Assembly (NCBI RefSeq): GCF_014193845.1
Contig: NZ_JACHZX010000004.1
Location: 1-64,000, forward strand
From: Sphingomonas sp. BK345
GTDB lineage: Bacteria; Pseudomonadota; Alphaproteobacteria; Sphingomonadales; Sphingomonadaceae
Reading direction: 5' to 3'
Length of the DNA stretch: 64,000 nt
The first letter of the stretch is position 1, and every line of letters begins with the position of its first letter. A program made the position numbers and the translations under genes. The notes beneath the pieces are model-generated. The model was not told the DNA's origin. It searched no databases and worked only from the letters and a program-made list of their open reading frames with translations. Below are positions 26,286 to 35,953 of the stretch, piece after piece.

Positions 26286-27914
26286 TCAATGATCGTTCGC
26301 TCTGGCAGCGCCGATGCCGGTCTCGGACCGGACCCGCTGCGCGACATAGCCGGCGCGATCCACCACCGCGCGTCCGCTGCGATCGAGCCGCGAGACCAGC
26401 CAGATCGTCGCGAACGCCGCGGGCATCGAGAAGAGCGCGGGCGAGCCATAAGGGAAGATCGCGGATGCGTGACCCAGCACCGTCACCCAGATGGCGGGCG
26501 ACAGGATCGTCAGCCCCAGCGCGAGCGCGAGGCCGACCGCCCCGCCCGCGACCACGCCGCGCGTGGTGCAGCCGCGCCACAGCAGCGACAGCAGCAGGAC
26601 CGGGAAGTTGGCCGAGGCCGCCATCGCGAACGCCAGGCTGACCATGAAGGCGACATTCTGCTTCTCGAACAGGATGCCCAGCGCGATCGCGACCAGCGCG
26701 AGCACCACCACGGTCACGCGCGAGACGCGCAGCTCCGCCACCTGGTCGGCGCGGCCGCGGCGGAACACGCTGGCGTAGAGGTCGTGGCTCACCGCCGAGG
26801 CGCCCGAGAGCGTCAGCCCAGCGACCACCGCGAGGATGGTCGCGAACGCCACCGCCGAGACGAAGCCGAGGAACAGGTCGCCCCCGATCGCGTGCGCGAG
26901 ATGGACAGCGGCCATGTTGCCGCCGCCACGCAGCGCGCCCGCGGCGTCGAGATAGCGCGAGTCGGTGCCGACCAGCACGATCGCGCCGAAGCCGATCACG
27001 AAGGTCAGTAGATAGAAGTAACCGATCCACCCCGTCGCCCACAGCACCGAGGTGCGCGCCGCGCGCGCGTCGGGCACGGTGAAGAAGCGCATCAGGATGT
27101 GCGGCAGGCCGGCGGTGCCGAACATCAGCGCGAGCCCGAGCGAGATCGCCGAGACCGGGTCCTTGATGAAGCCGCCCGGCCCCATGATCGCGCGTCCCGC
27201 CGCCATCGCCTCGCCCGGCGCCGCACCCTTGGCGGCCGCGGCGGCGGCCTTGGCCTGCACCGCGCGCGCGAACAGCGCCTCGGGCGAGCCGAATTGCCAC
27301 AGCACCGCCGCGGCCATGAAGCTCGCCGCGCCGAGCAGCAGCACCGCCTTCACGATCTGCACCCAGGTGGTCGCGAGCATGCCGCCGAACAGCACGTACA
27401 GCGTCATCATCACGCCGACGATCGCGACCGCATAAGGGTAAGGCAGCCCGAACAGCAGGCGGATCAGCTGCCCCGCTCCGACCATCTGCGCGATCAGGTA
27501 GAACAGCACTACCAGCAGCGTCGACAGTGCCGCGAGCGTGCGCACCGGCGTCTGCGCGAAGCGGAACGAGGCGACGTCGGCGAAGGTGAAGCGGCCCAGG
27601 TTGCGCAGCCGCTCCGCCATCAGGAACAGCACGATCGGCCAGCCGACCAGGAAGCCGATCGAGTAGATCAGCCCGTCATAGCCGTCGGCGAAGATCTGCG
27701 CCGAGATGCCGAGGAACGACGCCGCCGACATGAAGTCGCCCGCGATCGCCAGCCCGTTCTGGAAGCCGGTGATCCCGCCGCCCGCGGCGTAGAAGTCGGC
27801 GGCGGTGCGCGTCCGCCGCGCCGCCCAGCGCGTGATCGCGAGCGTCAGCAGCACGAAGCAGCCGAACATCGCCAGCGCGGGCCAGCCAGGTCCGCCACCG
27901 CTCGCGCCGGTCAT
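26286..27914 (-). CDS. actP: Cation/acetate symporter (SSS family)
   Basis: A 542-residue membrane protein of the sodium:solute symporter family with about 13 membrane segments. It contains [15 protein letters not shown], characteristic of ActP, and the family motif region [18 protein letters not shown]. It imports acetate or related short organic acids. It starts at ATG 27914, overlapping the DUF485 gene by 4 bp; the yjcH-actP pairing is the standard one. An Ala/Lys-rich insert (about residues 245-275) lies in a loop. Confidence 0.9.
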   Translation of the reverse strand: MTGASGGGPGWPALAMFGCFVLLTLAITRWAARRTRTAADFYAAGGGITGFQNGLAIAGDFMSAASFLGISAQIFADGYDGLIYSIGFLVGWPIVLFLMAERLRNLGRFTFADVASFRFAQTPVRTLAALSTLLVVLFYLIAQMVGAGQLIRLLFGLPYPYAVAIVGVMMTLYVLFGGMLATTWVQIVKAVLLLGAASFMAAAVLWQFGSPEALFARAVQAKAAAAAAKGAAPGEAMAAGRAIMGPGGFIKDPVSAISLGLALMFGTAGLPHILMRFFTVPDARAARTSVLWATGWIGYFYLLTFVIGFGAIVLVGTDSRYLDAAGALRGGGNMAAVHLAHAIGGDLFLGFVSAVAFATILAVVAGLTLSGASAVSHDLYASVFRRGRADQVAELRVSRVTVVVLALVAIALGILFEKQNVAFMVSLAFAMAASANFPVLLLSLLWRGCTTRGVVAGGAVGLALALGLTILSPAIWVTVLGHASAIFPYGSPALFSMPAAFATIWLVSRLDRSGRAVVDRAGYVAQRVRSETGIGAARANDH

Positions 27915-28225
27915 CGCCGCGCCTCGGCGACGATGGCGGCGACCTCGGCGTCGAACTCGCGGTTGGCGCGGTACACGTAGATCCCGGTCAGTGCGATCGC
28001 GAGCAGGATCACGCCGAGCCCGATCGGAATACCCAGCGAGGTCGCCCCGCCCGCCAGCGACCGCGCGAGCAGCGGCTTGTCGAACGCGACCAGCAGCACG
28101 AAGCCGAGATAGGCGACGAGCATCACCGCGGTCAGCGCCAGCCCGAGCCGACCGCGGCGCCGCACCAGCCGCCGGTAGCGCGGGTTCTCCGCCAGCCGCT
28201 CGAGCGCGGCCTCGCCCTGCTCCAT
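27911..28225 (-). CDS. DUF485 membrane protein (YjcH-type)
   Basis: A 104-residue protein with two membrane segments ([20 protein letters not shown] and [20 protein letters not shown]), an acidic C-terminal tail and an N-terminal basic helix ([11 protein letters not shown]). It is the usual partner of ActP-type symporters, of unknown molecular role. ATG 28225 has GGAGAGG upstream and is preferred over an ATG 30 bp further up. The stop overlaps the actP start (ATGA). Confidence 0.9.
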   Translation of the reverse strand: MEQGEAALERLAENPRYRRLVRRRGRLGLALTAVMLVAYLGFVLLVAFDKPLLARSLAGGATSLGIPIGLGVILLAIALTGIYVYRANREFDAEVAAIVAEARR

Positions 28226-28368
28226 CCTCGCCTCTCCCCTCTGCCGCCGGATCATAGAGGCTCGCGGCGGTTTGGCGAGCGGTGATCGCGTGTCGTCGCG
28301 TTCGTCGGGACCGCCCTGCGCCGATGGACGTTAGGGGCGCCATTACCCGGTCGTCACGGAGCCGTCGC

Positions 28369-29445
<1,077 letters not shown>

Positions 29446-29548
29446 GCGTAGCGCCTCGCGAAGGTACGCGCGGCGGCGCTTGAACGCGCGCGCGGCGACA
29501 CGACATCGCCGCCCGCTCCATCGACACGTGAAGCATGAAGGACCCGAC

Positions 29549-30553
29549 ATGAAGGCCATGACGATCGGCGCCCCGCCCACCCTCGACACGCTCGGCTTCA
29601 CCGAGCGCGCCGACCCGGGCGCGCCCGGCCGCGGCGAGATCCGCGTCGCACTGCACGGCAGCTCGCTCAACTACCACGACCTCGGCGTCGTTACCGGCGG
29701 CATGCCCGCGGGCGACCGTGTGGTCGCGCTCGCCGACGGCGCCGGCACGGTGGAGGCGGTCGGCGAGGACGTCTCCGAGTTCCAGGTCGGCGATGAGGTC
29801 GTCTCCTGCTTCTTCCCCGACTGGCAGGACGGCGCGCCCACGATCGGCGACTTCCGCCGCACCCCCGGCGACGGCATCGACGGCCACGCCACCGAGGCTG
29901 TCGTCCGCCCCGCCACCGCCTTCACGCGCGCGCCCAAGGGCTATGACGCGGTCGAGGCGGCGACGATCACCACCGCGGGGCTCACCGCCTGGCGCGCTTT
30001 GGTCGGCGAGGGCGCGCTCAAGGCGGGCGACACGGTGCTGCTGCTCGGCACCGGCGGCGTCGCGATCTGGGGACTACAGATCGCCAAGGCGATGGGCGCG
30101 ACCGCGATCGTCACTTCCTCTTCGGGCGAGAAGCTGGAGCGCGCGCGCGACCTCGGCGCCGACCATGTCGTCAACTATCGCGAGGTGCCCGACTGGGGCC
30201 GCGCGGTGCGCGACTGGAGCGGCGGCGGGGTCGATCACGTGCTCGAGCTCGGCGGCGCGGGCACGCTGACCCAGTCGATCGAGGCGGTGCGCGTCGGCGG
30301 GCAGATCGCGCTGATCGGCACCGTCGCGGGCGTGACCGGCGACGTGCCCACCGCGGCGCTGATGGGCAAGCAGGCGCGGCTGCAGGGGCTGATCGTCGGC
30401 TCGCGCCGGCAACAGCAGGAGTTCGTGCGCGCGATCGAGGCCACCGGCATCCGCCCGGTGATCGACCGACGCTTCCCGCTCGAGCGGCTGCCCGACGCCT
30501 TCCGCTTCCAGCAGTCGGCCGGGCATTTCGGCAAGATCGGCGTCGAGTGGTGA
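29549..30553 (+). CDS. Zinc-independent alcohol dehydrogenase / quinone oxidoreductase family
   Basis: A 334-residue MDR-superfamily protein. It has an N-terminal GroES-like domain (GEIRVALHGSSLNYHD) and a Rossmann NAD(P) domain (LLLGTGGVAIWGLQIAKAMG). The zinc ligands of classical ADHs are missing, so it belongs to the zinc-free QOR/NAD(P)-dependent group. ATG 29549 is the start; the preceding AAGGACC may act as the ribosome site. The substrate is unknown. Confidence 0.88.
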   Translation: MKAMTIGAPPTLDTLGFTERADPGAPGRGEIRVALHGSSLNYHDLGVVTGGMPAGDRVVALADGAGTVEAVGEDVSEFQVGDEVVSCFFPDWQDGAPTIGDFRRTPGDGIDGHATEAVVRPATAFTRAPKGYDAVEAATITTAGLTAWRALVGEGALKAGDTVLLLGTGGVAIWGLQIAKAMGATAIVTSSSGEKLERARDLGADHVVNYREVPDWGRAVRDWSGGGVDHVLELGGAGTLTQSIEAVRVGGQIALIGTVAGVTGDVPTAALMGKQARLQGLIVGSRRQQQEFVRAIEATGIRPVIDRRFPLERLPDAFRFQQSAGHFGKIGVEW

Positions 30554-30627
30554 TAGGCCGCTACTTGAATGTCTAATGGAAACAACCATCTCCGCGACAT
30601 CGTCAACAACGGAAAGGAGGTGATCGA

Positions 30628-30702
30628 ATGTCTCATTGTCACAAGCCGGTTACGGCACAGGGCGCGGGCATGATCGCTTCTGCGGGGCATGCCGCCGCCT
30701 GA
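30628..30702 (+). CDS. 24-codon mini-ORF with a maximal Shine-Dalgarno
   Basis: ATG 30628 is preceded by AAAGGAGGTGATC (30613-30625), a 13-nt perfect complement of the conserved 16S rRNA 3' tail (GATCACCTCCTTT), with GGAGG 7 nt from the ATG. The peptide begins MSHCHKPVTAQ and is rich in Ala, Gly and His, with a C-x-H pair. A strong hairpin follows 26 nt after the stop. I do not recognise the peptide. The ribosome site is so much better than the neighbours' that translation, or at least 30S binding, seems likely; the peptide may be a leader rather than a product. Confidence 0.5.
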   Translation: MSHCHKPVTAQGAGMIASAGHAAA

Positions 30703-30728
30703 CACACTGCCAGCCCCGGCCGACAATG

Positions 30729-30758
30729 GAGAGGCCGTCCCGCGAGGGGCGGCCTCTC
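30729..30758 (+). terminator. Strong hairpin with GNRA loop after the mini-ORF
   Basis: A 13-bp stem, GAGAGGCCGTCCC with GGGGCGGCCTCTC (one G-U pair), closes a GCGA tetraloop. No U-run follows (GCTCATGG). It may be a terminator or the 3' end of a small RNA containing the mini-ORF. Confidence 0.55.
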
Positions 30759-30823
30759 GCTCATGGGAAGCCTGTCCGCACCTCCGTCATGGTGCCTCGC
30801 GGCAATCCTTGTAGTGGACCACG

Positions 30824-31402
30824 GTGAACGACCTCTTCGACCTGCCGCTGATCCCCGGCCTGCGCAGCGTCCCCGGCTTCGTCGACGCCGACGAGGAGCG
30901 CGCGCTGATCGGGCGGCTCGACTCGCTCGCGCTCGCGCCGTTCCGGTTCCAGGGTTGGCTCGGCAAGCGGCTGACGCACAGTTTCGGCATCCACTATGAT
31001 TTCGATCGCGCCGCCTTGGCGCGCACCGACCCGCTGCCCCCGTGGCTCGCGGCGGTGCGCGACCGCGCCGAGGAAGCCGTCGGCCTCGCGCCGGGCACGC
31101 TCGAGCAGGCGCTGCTGATCCGCTACGATCCCGGCGCCGGGATTGGCTGGCACCGCGATCGGCCGCACTTCGACCATGTCGTCGGCATCTCGCTCGGCGC
31201 TCCGGCGGCGATGCGCTTCCGCCGCCGCGCCGGCGAGCGGTTCGAGCGACGTACCGCACCGCTGCCGCCGCGCGGGCTCTACCATCTCCGCGGCGAGGCG
31301 CGGTACGAATGGGAGCACAGCATCGCGGCGATGGCGGCGACGCGCTGGTCGATCACGCTGCGCAGCCTGTCCGACCGCGGGCGCGCCACCGTGAGCGACT
31401 GA
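30824..31402 (+). CDS. AlkB-family 2-oxoglutarate/Fe(II) dioxygenase
   Basis: A 192-residue protein with the Fe(II) triad His110, Asp112 (GWHRDRPHFDHVVG) and His165 (YEWEHSI), and the 2-oxoglutarate arginines in TRWSITLRSL (174 and 180). AlkB proteins demethylate alkylated DNA or RNA. The start is GTG 30824. No LexA box or Ada gene is nearby, so it does not look like part of the adaptive response. Genomes of this group often have more than one AlkB-like protein, so the symbol is left blank. Confidence 0.88.
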   Translation: MNDLFDLPLIPGLRSVPGFVDADEERALIGRLDSLALAPFRFQGWLGKRLTHSFGIHYDFDRAALARTDPLPPWLAAVRDRAEEAVGLAPGTLEQALLIRYDPGAGIGWHRDRPHFDHVVGISLGAPAAMRFRRRAGERFERRTAPLPPRGLYHLRGEARYEWEHSIAAMAATRWSITLRSLSDRGRATVSD

Positions 31403-31420
31403 GCCTCATACCGAACGGGC

Positions 31421-32737
31421 TCAGGGCCGCGCGAAGGTGCGCGCCAGCCCGTGGTACAGTTTCTCGCGACATACCAGGCTGCTCGCGCCGTCGGCGAGGA
31501 AGGCGGCGGCGAACATCGGCAGCATCAGCCCGCGGCTCGCGGTCGTCTCGGAGAGGATGATCACCGCGGTCAGCGGCGCCCGCACCACGCCGGCGAAATA
31601 GCCCACCATGCCGAGGATCACGATCGCGGAGGCGGGCTCGTCCGGGAACAGCGGTCGCAGCAGGTTGCCCAGCCCGGCGCCCACCGCCAGCGACGGCGCG
31701 AAGATGCCGCCGGGCAGCCCGGCCACCGCGGTCGCCAGCGTGGCCAGGAACTTGGCCGGGCCGAACCACAGAGGCGCGTCGACCCCGACGATCATCGCGC
31801 GCGCCGCGTCATAGCCGGTGCCCCAGGTCAGCCCGGTGGCGACGCCCAGGCCACCGACCACCACGCCGCAGAGCGCCGCGAAGGCGACCGGGCGCTGCTT
31901 CGACCAGGCGGTCAGACGGCCGCCGCCGGTGGCGAGCGCCAGCATCAGCCGCGCGAACAGCCCCCCGCTCAACCCGCCCGCTATCCCCGCGACCGGCACC
32001 GCCAGCAGCGCCGGGCCGAGCGCCAGATGCGCGCCGATCACGCCGAAATAGACGTAATCGCCCTGCACTGACTGCGCGACCATGCCCGCAATCACGATCG
32101 CCGCGATCACCAGCAGCGTCACCCGCTGCTCATAGGCGGAGGCGAGCTCCTCGATCGCGAAGAGCAGCCCGGCGAGCGGCGTGTTGAACGCCGCCGCCAC
32201 GCCCGCCGCGCCGCCGGCGATCAGCACCGCGCCGCGCAGCGGCACGCGCAGCAGTCGGTGGCTCAGCCCCATCACCGCGGCGGCGATCTGCACCGTCGGC
32301 CCCTCGCGCCCGGTCGAGGCGCCGCCGAGCAACGCGGCGAGCGTCAGCATCGTCTTGCCCGCCACGGTGCGGATCGACACCAGCGAGCCGGTGGCACGCT
32401 CCGGGTCCTGCTGCGCCACGATCACCTGCGGGATGCCCGATCCGCGCGCGAGCGGGACCCAGCGCCGCGTCAGCCACACCAGCGCGGCGAACAGCAGCGG
32501 CGTGGTGAGCAGCGGGGCGTAGCGGTACCGGCGCGCGTAGCTCGCGAACAGCGCCCCGAGCGTATCGGCGGCGAGCGCGAAGAGCGTGGCGGCGACGCCG
32601 ATCGCGACCGCGCCCGTCAAGATCGCCATGCGCGTGCGGAACCGCACGGAGCGAGGCCCCTGCGCGCGCAGCAGGGCGCGATAGCGGCGCGCGGTCCACC
32701 GACGCTGGCCATCGGTGGAGGAACGCGGTTCGATCAT
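31421..32737 (-). CDS. ClC-family chloride channel/antiporter
   Basis: A 438-residue membrane protein with all three ClC selectivity-filter motifs: GSGIPQV, GREGPTVQ (with the gating Glu) and GLPGGIFAPSLAVGAGLG. About 17 hydrophobic helices can be drawn. No CBS domains follow. It exchanges or conducts Cl-, usually in acid resistance. ATG 32737 is the start; it converges with alkB with an 18-bp gap. Confidence 0.92.
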   Translation of the reverse strand: MIEPRSSTDGQRRWTARRYRALLRAQGPRSVRFRTRMAILTGAVAIGVAATLFALAADTLGALFASYARRYRYAPLLTTPLLFAALVWLTRRWVPLARGSGIPQVIVAQQDPERATGSLVSIRTVAGKTMLTLAALLGGASTGREGPTVQIAAAVMGLSHRLLRVPLRGAVLIAGGAAGVAAAFNTPLAGLLFAIEELASAYEQRVTLLVIAAIVIAGMVAQSVQGDYVYFGVIGAHLALGPALLAVPVAGIAGGLSGGLFARLMLALATGGGRLTAWSKQRPVAFAALCGVVVGGLGVATGLTWGTGYDAARAMIVGVDAPLWFGPAKFLATLATAVAGLPGGIFAPSLAVGAGLGNLLRPLFPDEPASAIVILGMVGYFAGVVRAPLTAVIILSETTASRGLMLPMFAAAFLADGASSLVCREKLYHGLARTFARP

Positions 32738-32857
32738 GCCCCGCTCCTACCGCCATGCCGCGAAAAGGCCAGCGCGGCGCGGATGCACCACGCCGTTACG
32801 GGCTGTTAAGCCTATCGCGCGATAAGCGGATCATCGTGCGAGGCAGGTGGACGTGAC

Positions 32858-33217
32858 GTGGAGCAGGTGAGCGCAGGCGGCGATGACGTGTGGCTGGAGG
32901 CGGCGTCGTGGAGCGACAACCGCCGCGAGCTGCGCGTGCCGACCGCGCTCGAGGGCAGCCTGCGCCTGTTCCTGGGCGAGAGCGAATCGGTCCAGGTGGT
33001 CGATGTCTCCAACCGCGGCTGCCGGCTGCGCGGCGTCGCGCTCAAGCCCGCGCAGCGCGTCTGGCTGCGCATCGGCGGGCTCGAGACGCTCGTCGGCTCG
33101 GTGGCGTGGTGCGACGACGGCGAGGCCGGGATCCGCTTCGAGCAGCGACTGCCGCGCGAGGTGATCCTGCTGCTGTCGGGCGGCGCGCGCGACGACGACG
33201 GCTATGAGGACATCTGA
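32858..33217 (+). CDS. PilZ-domain protein
   Basis: A 119-residue single PilZ domain: RRELRV near residue 22 (R-x-x-x-R) and DVSNRGCRL near residue 49 (D-x-S-x-x-G), both c-di-GMP contacts, then VGSVAWCDDGEAGIRFEQ in the beta-barrel. GTG 32858 is the outermost start; GTG 32867 is an alternative. It is followed by a second PilZ gene with a 1-bp gap. The target is unknown. Confidence 0.85.
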   Translation: MEQVSAGGDDVWLEAASWSDNRRELRVPTALEGSLRLFLGESESVQVVDVSNRGCRLRGVALKPAQRVWLRIGGLETLVGSVAWCDDGEAGIRFEQRLPREVILLLSGGARDDDGYEDI

Positions 33218-33218
33218 C

Positions 33219-33626
33219 GTGAGCGGCCCGGTCAGCAGCGACTCGGCCGCACGCGAGCATCAGCCGCGCGCGGAGCGCCATCGCGTGATGCTGGGCGCGC
33301 TGATCGAGCGCTTCGGCCATGGCGGGGCGACTCGCCACCGCGTGCGCGACCTCTCGAGCACGGGCGTGCGGGTCGATCAGGCCGAGCGGCTGCAGCGCGG
33401 CGCGACCGTGCTCGTCACGGTGGGCTCGCTCGCCGCGGTGGGCGCGACGGTGATCTGGGTCGACCAGGGCGCCGCCGGGCTGCGCTTCGCCCAGCCGATC
33501 AACCCTGACGACGCGCGCGCCAAGACCTTCGTCGCCAAGCCGTCGAGCGCGCCGACTCGCCCGCCGGAGGAGCCGCTCGGCAAGGCCGGCTGGCTCGGCC
33601 ATATCCGCGGCGCCTACGACCGCTGA
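33219..33626 (+). CDS. PilZ-domain protein
   Basis: A 135-residue protein with RAERHRV near residue 17 and RDLSSTGVRV near residue 44 as PilZ motifs, and a Pro/Lys-rich C-tail. GTG 33219 has GAGGA 8 nt upstream and is preferred to ATG 33204, which overlaps the previous gene. The pair is probably co-transcribed, and both are degenerate relatives of the PilZ protein at 152-475. Confidence 0.83.
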   Translation: MSGPVSSDSAAREHQPRAERHRVMLGALIERFGHGGATRHRVRDLSSTGVRVDQAERLQRGATVLVTVGSLAAVGATVIWVDQGAAGLRFAQPINPDDARAKTFVAKPSSAPTRPPEEPLGKAGWLGHIRGAYDR

Positions 33627-33746
33627 GGCGGGAAGGAAGGGTGAAAAGGCGCTCCCGCTCAGGCAGGAGCCCAGTCTCGTACGATCATGACCTAGAGAAC
33701 CGCTTCACCTGTCGGGGCAGGAGCGCGGTTCAGCTGATCGTCGTCG

Positions 33747-33839
33747 TCACGGCCGCCGGCGGCAGGACCAGACCAACGCGGCCAAGCTGCCGATCACCGC
33801 GGCCATGGCCGTGATCAGCGGGGCGTCGAGCAGGATCAT
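33747..33839 (-). CDS. 30-residue single-pass membrane peptide behind a LexA box
   Basis: The frame encodes MILLDAPLITAMAAVIGS, then LAALVWSCRRRP: one hydrophobic segment (about residues 7-24) and a terminal positive cluster (RRR), so N-out or N-in single-pass insertion is plausible. AAGGAGG lies 6 nt before ATG 33839, an excellent ribosome site. A LexA box lies 54 bp upstream of the start. A hairpin follows the gene (33695-33730 region, GAACCGC with GCGGTTC). Size, topology and control resemble SidA (29 residues) of Caulobacter, an SOS-induced division inhibitor; similarity of sequence is not claimed. Confidence 0.6.
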   Translation of the reverse strand: MILLDAPLITAMAAVIGSLAALVWSCRRRP

Positions 33840-33892
33840 CGGGCACCTCCTTCCACGCGCTCAGCCATAGCGCGAGCCCGCGATGTAGGACA

Positions 33893-33907
33893 GAACATAT
33901 TGAGAAC
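33893..33907 (-). promoter_or_regulatory. LexA (SOS) box upstream of the 30-residue peptide
   Basis: GAAC-ATATTGA-GAAC on the plus strand, that is GTTC-N7-GTTC towards the peptide gene, an exact alphaproteobacterial LexA motif. It lies 54 bp before the start codon, where it would overlap a promoter (TACATC near 33881 is a possible -10). AT content is higher here than in the surroundings. Confidence 0.6.
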
Positions 33908-33909
33908 AT

Positions 33910-34340
33910 TGCGCTTGCGACATGGTGTGCGGCGCGATCGCGATCGTCATCGACGTGATGTCGGCGGCGTGCGAGTTCAGTGGACGTGCGACTTGGGATG
34001 AGCCCGAATTCGGGTACGCCCACGGGTGAGACGTCACACCATCTCGTCACCTCGGACGTGTTTCGGGATCGACCATTCCATCAACTCAGCGCGCGTTGCC
34101 TCCGGGGTGGAGATGGCGTGGACCCGAAAGGCGGCTTGCTCTCTCACCACCGTCCTCCCGTCCTCGATACCGCTCAAGCCCGGGATGACGGTGGGGCTAG
34201 CCGCTCGCGCGACAATGAACCTTCCGGGTCCGGACCGGTGTATTCCGGAACGGGTTCGGGATAACGGGCAACTGCGGCGCGATGTCGTCCATGGAGACGC
34301 GGCAGGCCCTCGCCCGGCGCGCCACTGTTGGACCGTTCGC
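33910..34340. other. Spacer of about 430 bp without a recognised gene
   Basis: Frames here lack family features. The part 34140-34265 contains broken pieces of palindromic repeats (CCCGGGATGACGG and TTCCGGAACGGGTTCGGG), probably a decayed member of the intergenic repeat families. Confidence 0.4.
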
Positions 34341-34344
34341 GACC

Positions 34345-34539
34345 CTACACGCCCTCGGCGCGCTCCGCGGCCATGCGATGCTGTCCGCGCGCGCGCGCGG
34401 CGCTGCGGATCAGATGCTCGCTCATCTGCATCGCCACCTCGGCGCTGACGTTGAACGAGCGGCCGCAGCTCGACTCGATGATCACCACGCCGTCTCGCGC
34501 GGCGACCAGCGGCACGCTGGTGCAGACTCTAGCGCTCAC
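34345..34539 (-). CDS. Small hypothetical protein
   Basis: A 64-residue frame from GTG 34539, with GGAGA 6 nt upstream. The sequence (VAARDGVVIIESSCGRSF then NVSAEVAMQMSEHLIRSAAR) looks like a compact beta-hairpin plus amphipathic helix, unlike the Arg-rich noise frames around it. I recognise no family. A GTG at 34545 is an alternative but abuts the ribosome site. Confidence 0.5.
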   Translation of the reverse strand: MSARVCTSVPLVAARDGVVIIESSCGRSFNVSAEVAMQMSEHLIRSAARARGQHRMAAERAEGV

Positions 34540-34655
34540 GCTCACTCTCCGGTTCGTGGCGGCGCGCCGCGCCGCCCGCAGCGCACCCGTGTGCGCCATC
34601 GAAGTGACACAAACCGGCTGGCCGACTCGCCGTTCCACGGCGCGTCGCACCGCAC

Positions 34656-35144
34656 TCACTGGTCGTCGCTGCCGCCCTGCACGATGAAGTCGGTGAAGTA
34701 TGCGGCGTCGACGTGCCCGACATAGCCGTCGGTGGCGAGCTGGCGGTTGACCGCGCCGGTGATCGCGCCGAGCAGCTGCTGCTTGCCCGCGTCGCTCATG
34801 TCGGCGGCCTCGCTGGCGTCGCCGAAAGCGAGGATCATCGCCGAGCGCAGCGCCGGATCGTCACGCCGCAGCGCGTCGAGCACCTTCGGGTCGCGCGTGC
34901 TCACCGACACGCCCGCCTGGAGCACCGCATCGCTGTCCTTGATGTTGACCGTCAGTGGCGGGTCGAAGGCGTAGAACTGCACCGGCAGCACCGCCGGCAC
35001 GACGGGGGTCGCGTCCGCGCGCACGTCCGCCTCGATCGCCGCGGCGCCGCCGTCACGCGACAACACCACCCCACCTGCCGCGCCCAGCCCGATCACCAGC
35101 ACCGCCGTCACGGGCACCAGTGCCAGCTTGATCCCTCGCTTCAT
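34656..35144 (-). CDS. fliL: Flagellar basal-body-associated protein FliL
   Basis: A 162-residue protein with one N-terminal membrane segment (LALVPVTAVLVIGLGAAGGV). The FliL domain follows: PLTVNI near residue 68, then LQAGVSVSTRD, an alternating helix, and the C-terminal YFTDFIVQ signature. FliL binds stators at the motor. No other flagellar gene is nearby, so this is an orphan copy or a locus separate from the main cluster; the only functional neighbours are the PilZ genes about 1 kb away. ATG 35144. Confidence 0.85.
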   Translation of the reverse strand: MKRGIKLALVPVTAVLVIGLGAAGGVVLSRDGGAAAIEADVRADATPVVPAVLPVQFYAFDPPLTVNIKDSDAVLQAGVSVSTRDPKVLDALRRDDPALRSAMILAFGDASEAADMSDAGKQQLLGAITGAVNRQLATDGYVGHVDAAYFTDFIVQGGSDDQ

Positions 35145-35254
35145 CCCGCGTCCATCCGCTGCCTCGCCGGGCATCGTAGCGCCAGGTGATTACCGTCGCG
35201 CTAACTAGCGCCCGCGGCTGCAACCGCGGGGCCGCCCGACTCGTTACGCCTGCG

Positions 35255-35953
35255 ATGAGGCTCAAGGTCGCCAGCTACAACATCCGCAAGGCGATCGGCA
35301 CCGACCGCCGTCGCAACCCCGAGCGGATCCTCCAGGTGCTGCGCGAGATCGACGCCGACGTGGTGGCATTGCAGGAGGCCGACCGCCGCTTCGGCCAGCG
35401 CGCCGCGGTGCTCACCCCGCACCTGCTCGAGGAGCACAGCGACTGGCGCTCGGTCGGGCTCGGCATGCGCGCGACCAGCATGGGCTGGCACGGCAACGCC
35501 TTGCTCGTGCGCAAGTCGGCGACGATCCTCGACTGCCAGCAGCTCCACCTCCCCGCGCTCGAGCCGCGCGGCGCGGTCTGCGTCGATGTCGAGGTCGGGG
35601 GCGAGGCGGTGCGCGTGATCGGCATGCACCTCGATCTCTCGGGGCTGTGGCGGCGCCGGCAGGCGGCGGCGATCCTCCAGCACGCGGCGCACCGCGCCCC
35701 TGGCCCGGCGACGGTGATGATGGGCGACCTGAACGAGTGGAGCCGCGCCTCGGGCTGCCTCAGCGACTTCGCGCGCGACTTCCACTTCGCCGAGACCGGA
35801 CCCAGCTTCCACGCCCGCCGACCGATCGCGCGGCTCGACCGCATCATGGTGTCGCGCGCGCTGCGCGTGGCGGCCTGCGGCGTCCACCAGTCGCCCGCGT
35901 CGCGGGTCGCCTCGGACCACCTGCCGATCTGGGCCGAGATCGTCGCCGCATGA
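35255..35953 (+). CDS. Endonuclease/exonuclease/phosphatase-family protein
   Basis: A 232-residue EEP-fold protein. It has VASYNIRKAIG at the N-terminus, VVALQEAD (metal Glu), MHLDLS, MGDLNEW (Asp-x-Asn) and ASDHLPIWAEI (Asp-His pair) at the end. These are all the catalytic residues of the DNase I/phosphodiesterase fold. The substrate could be nucleic acid or a phospholipid headgroup. The stop overlaps the start of the patatin-like gene (ATGA), suggesting a shared, possibly lipid-related, role. Confidence 0.85.
   Translation: MRLKVASYNIRKAIGTDRRRNPERILQVLREIDADVVALQEADRRFGQRAAVLTPHLLEEHSDWRSVGLGMRATSMGWHGNALLVRKSATILDCQQLHLPALEPRGAVCVDVEVGGEAVRVIGMHLDLSGLWRRRQAAAILQHAAHRAPGPATVMMGDLNEWSRASGCLSDFARDFHFAETGPSFHARRPIARLDRIMVSRALRVAACGVHQSPASRVASDHLPIWAEIVAA

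Noticed and set aside
35186..35201. CtrA-like site (TTAG-N7-GTAA read towards fliL).
   Set aside because: It differs from TTAA-N7-TTAA in one base in each half; such partial matches are common, so it does not support CtrA control by itself.
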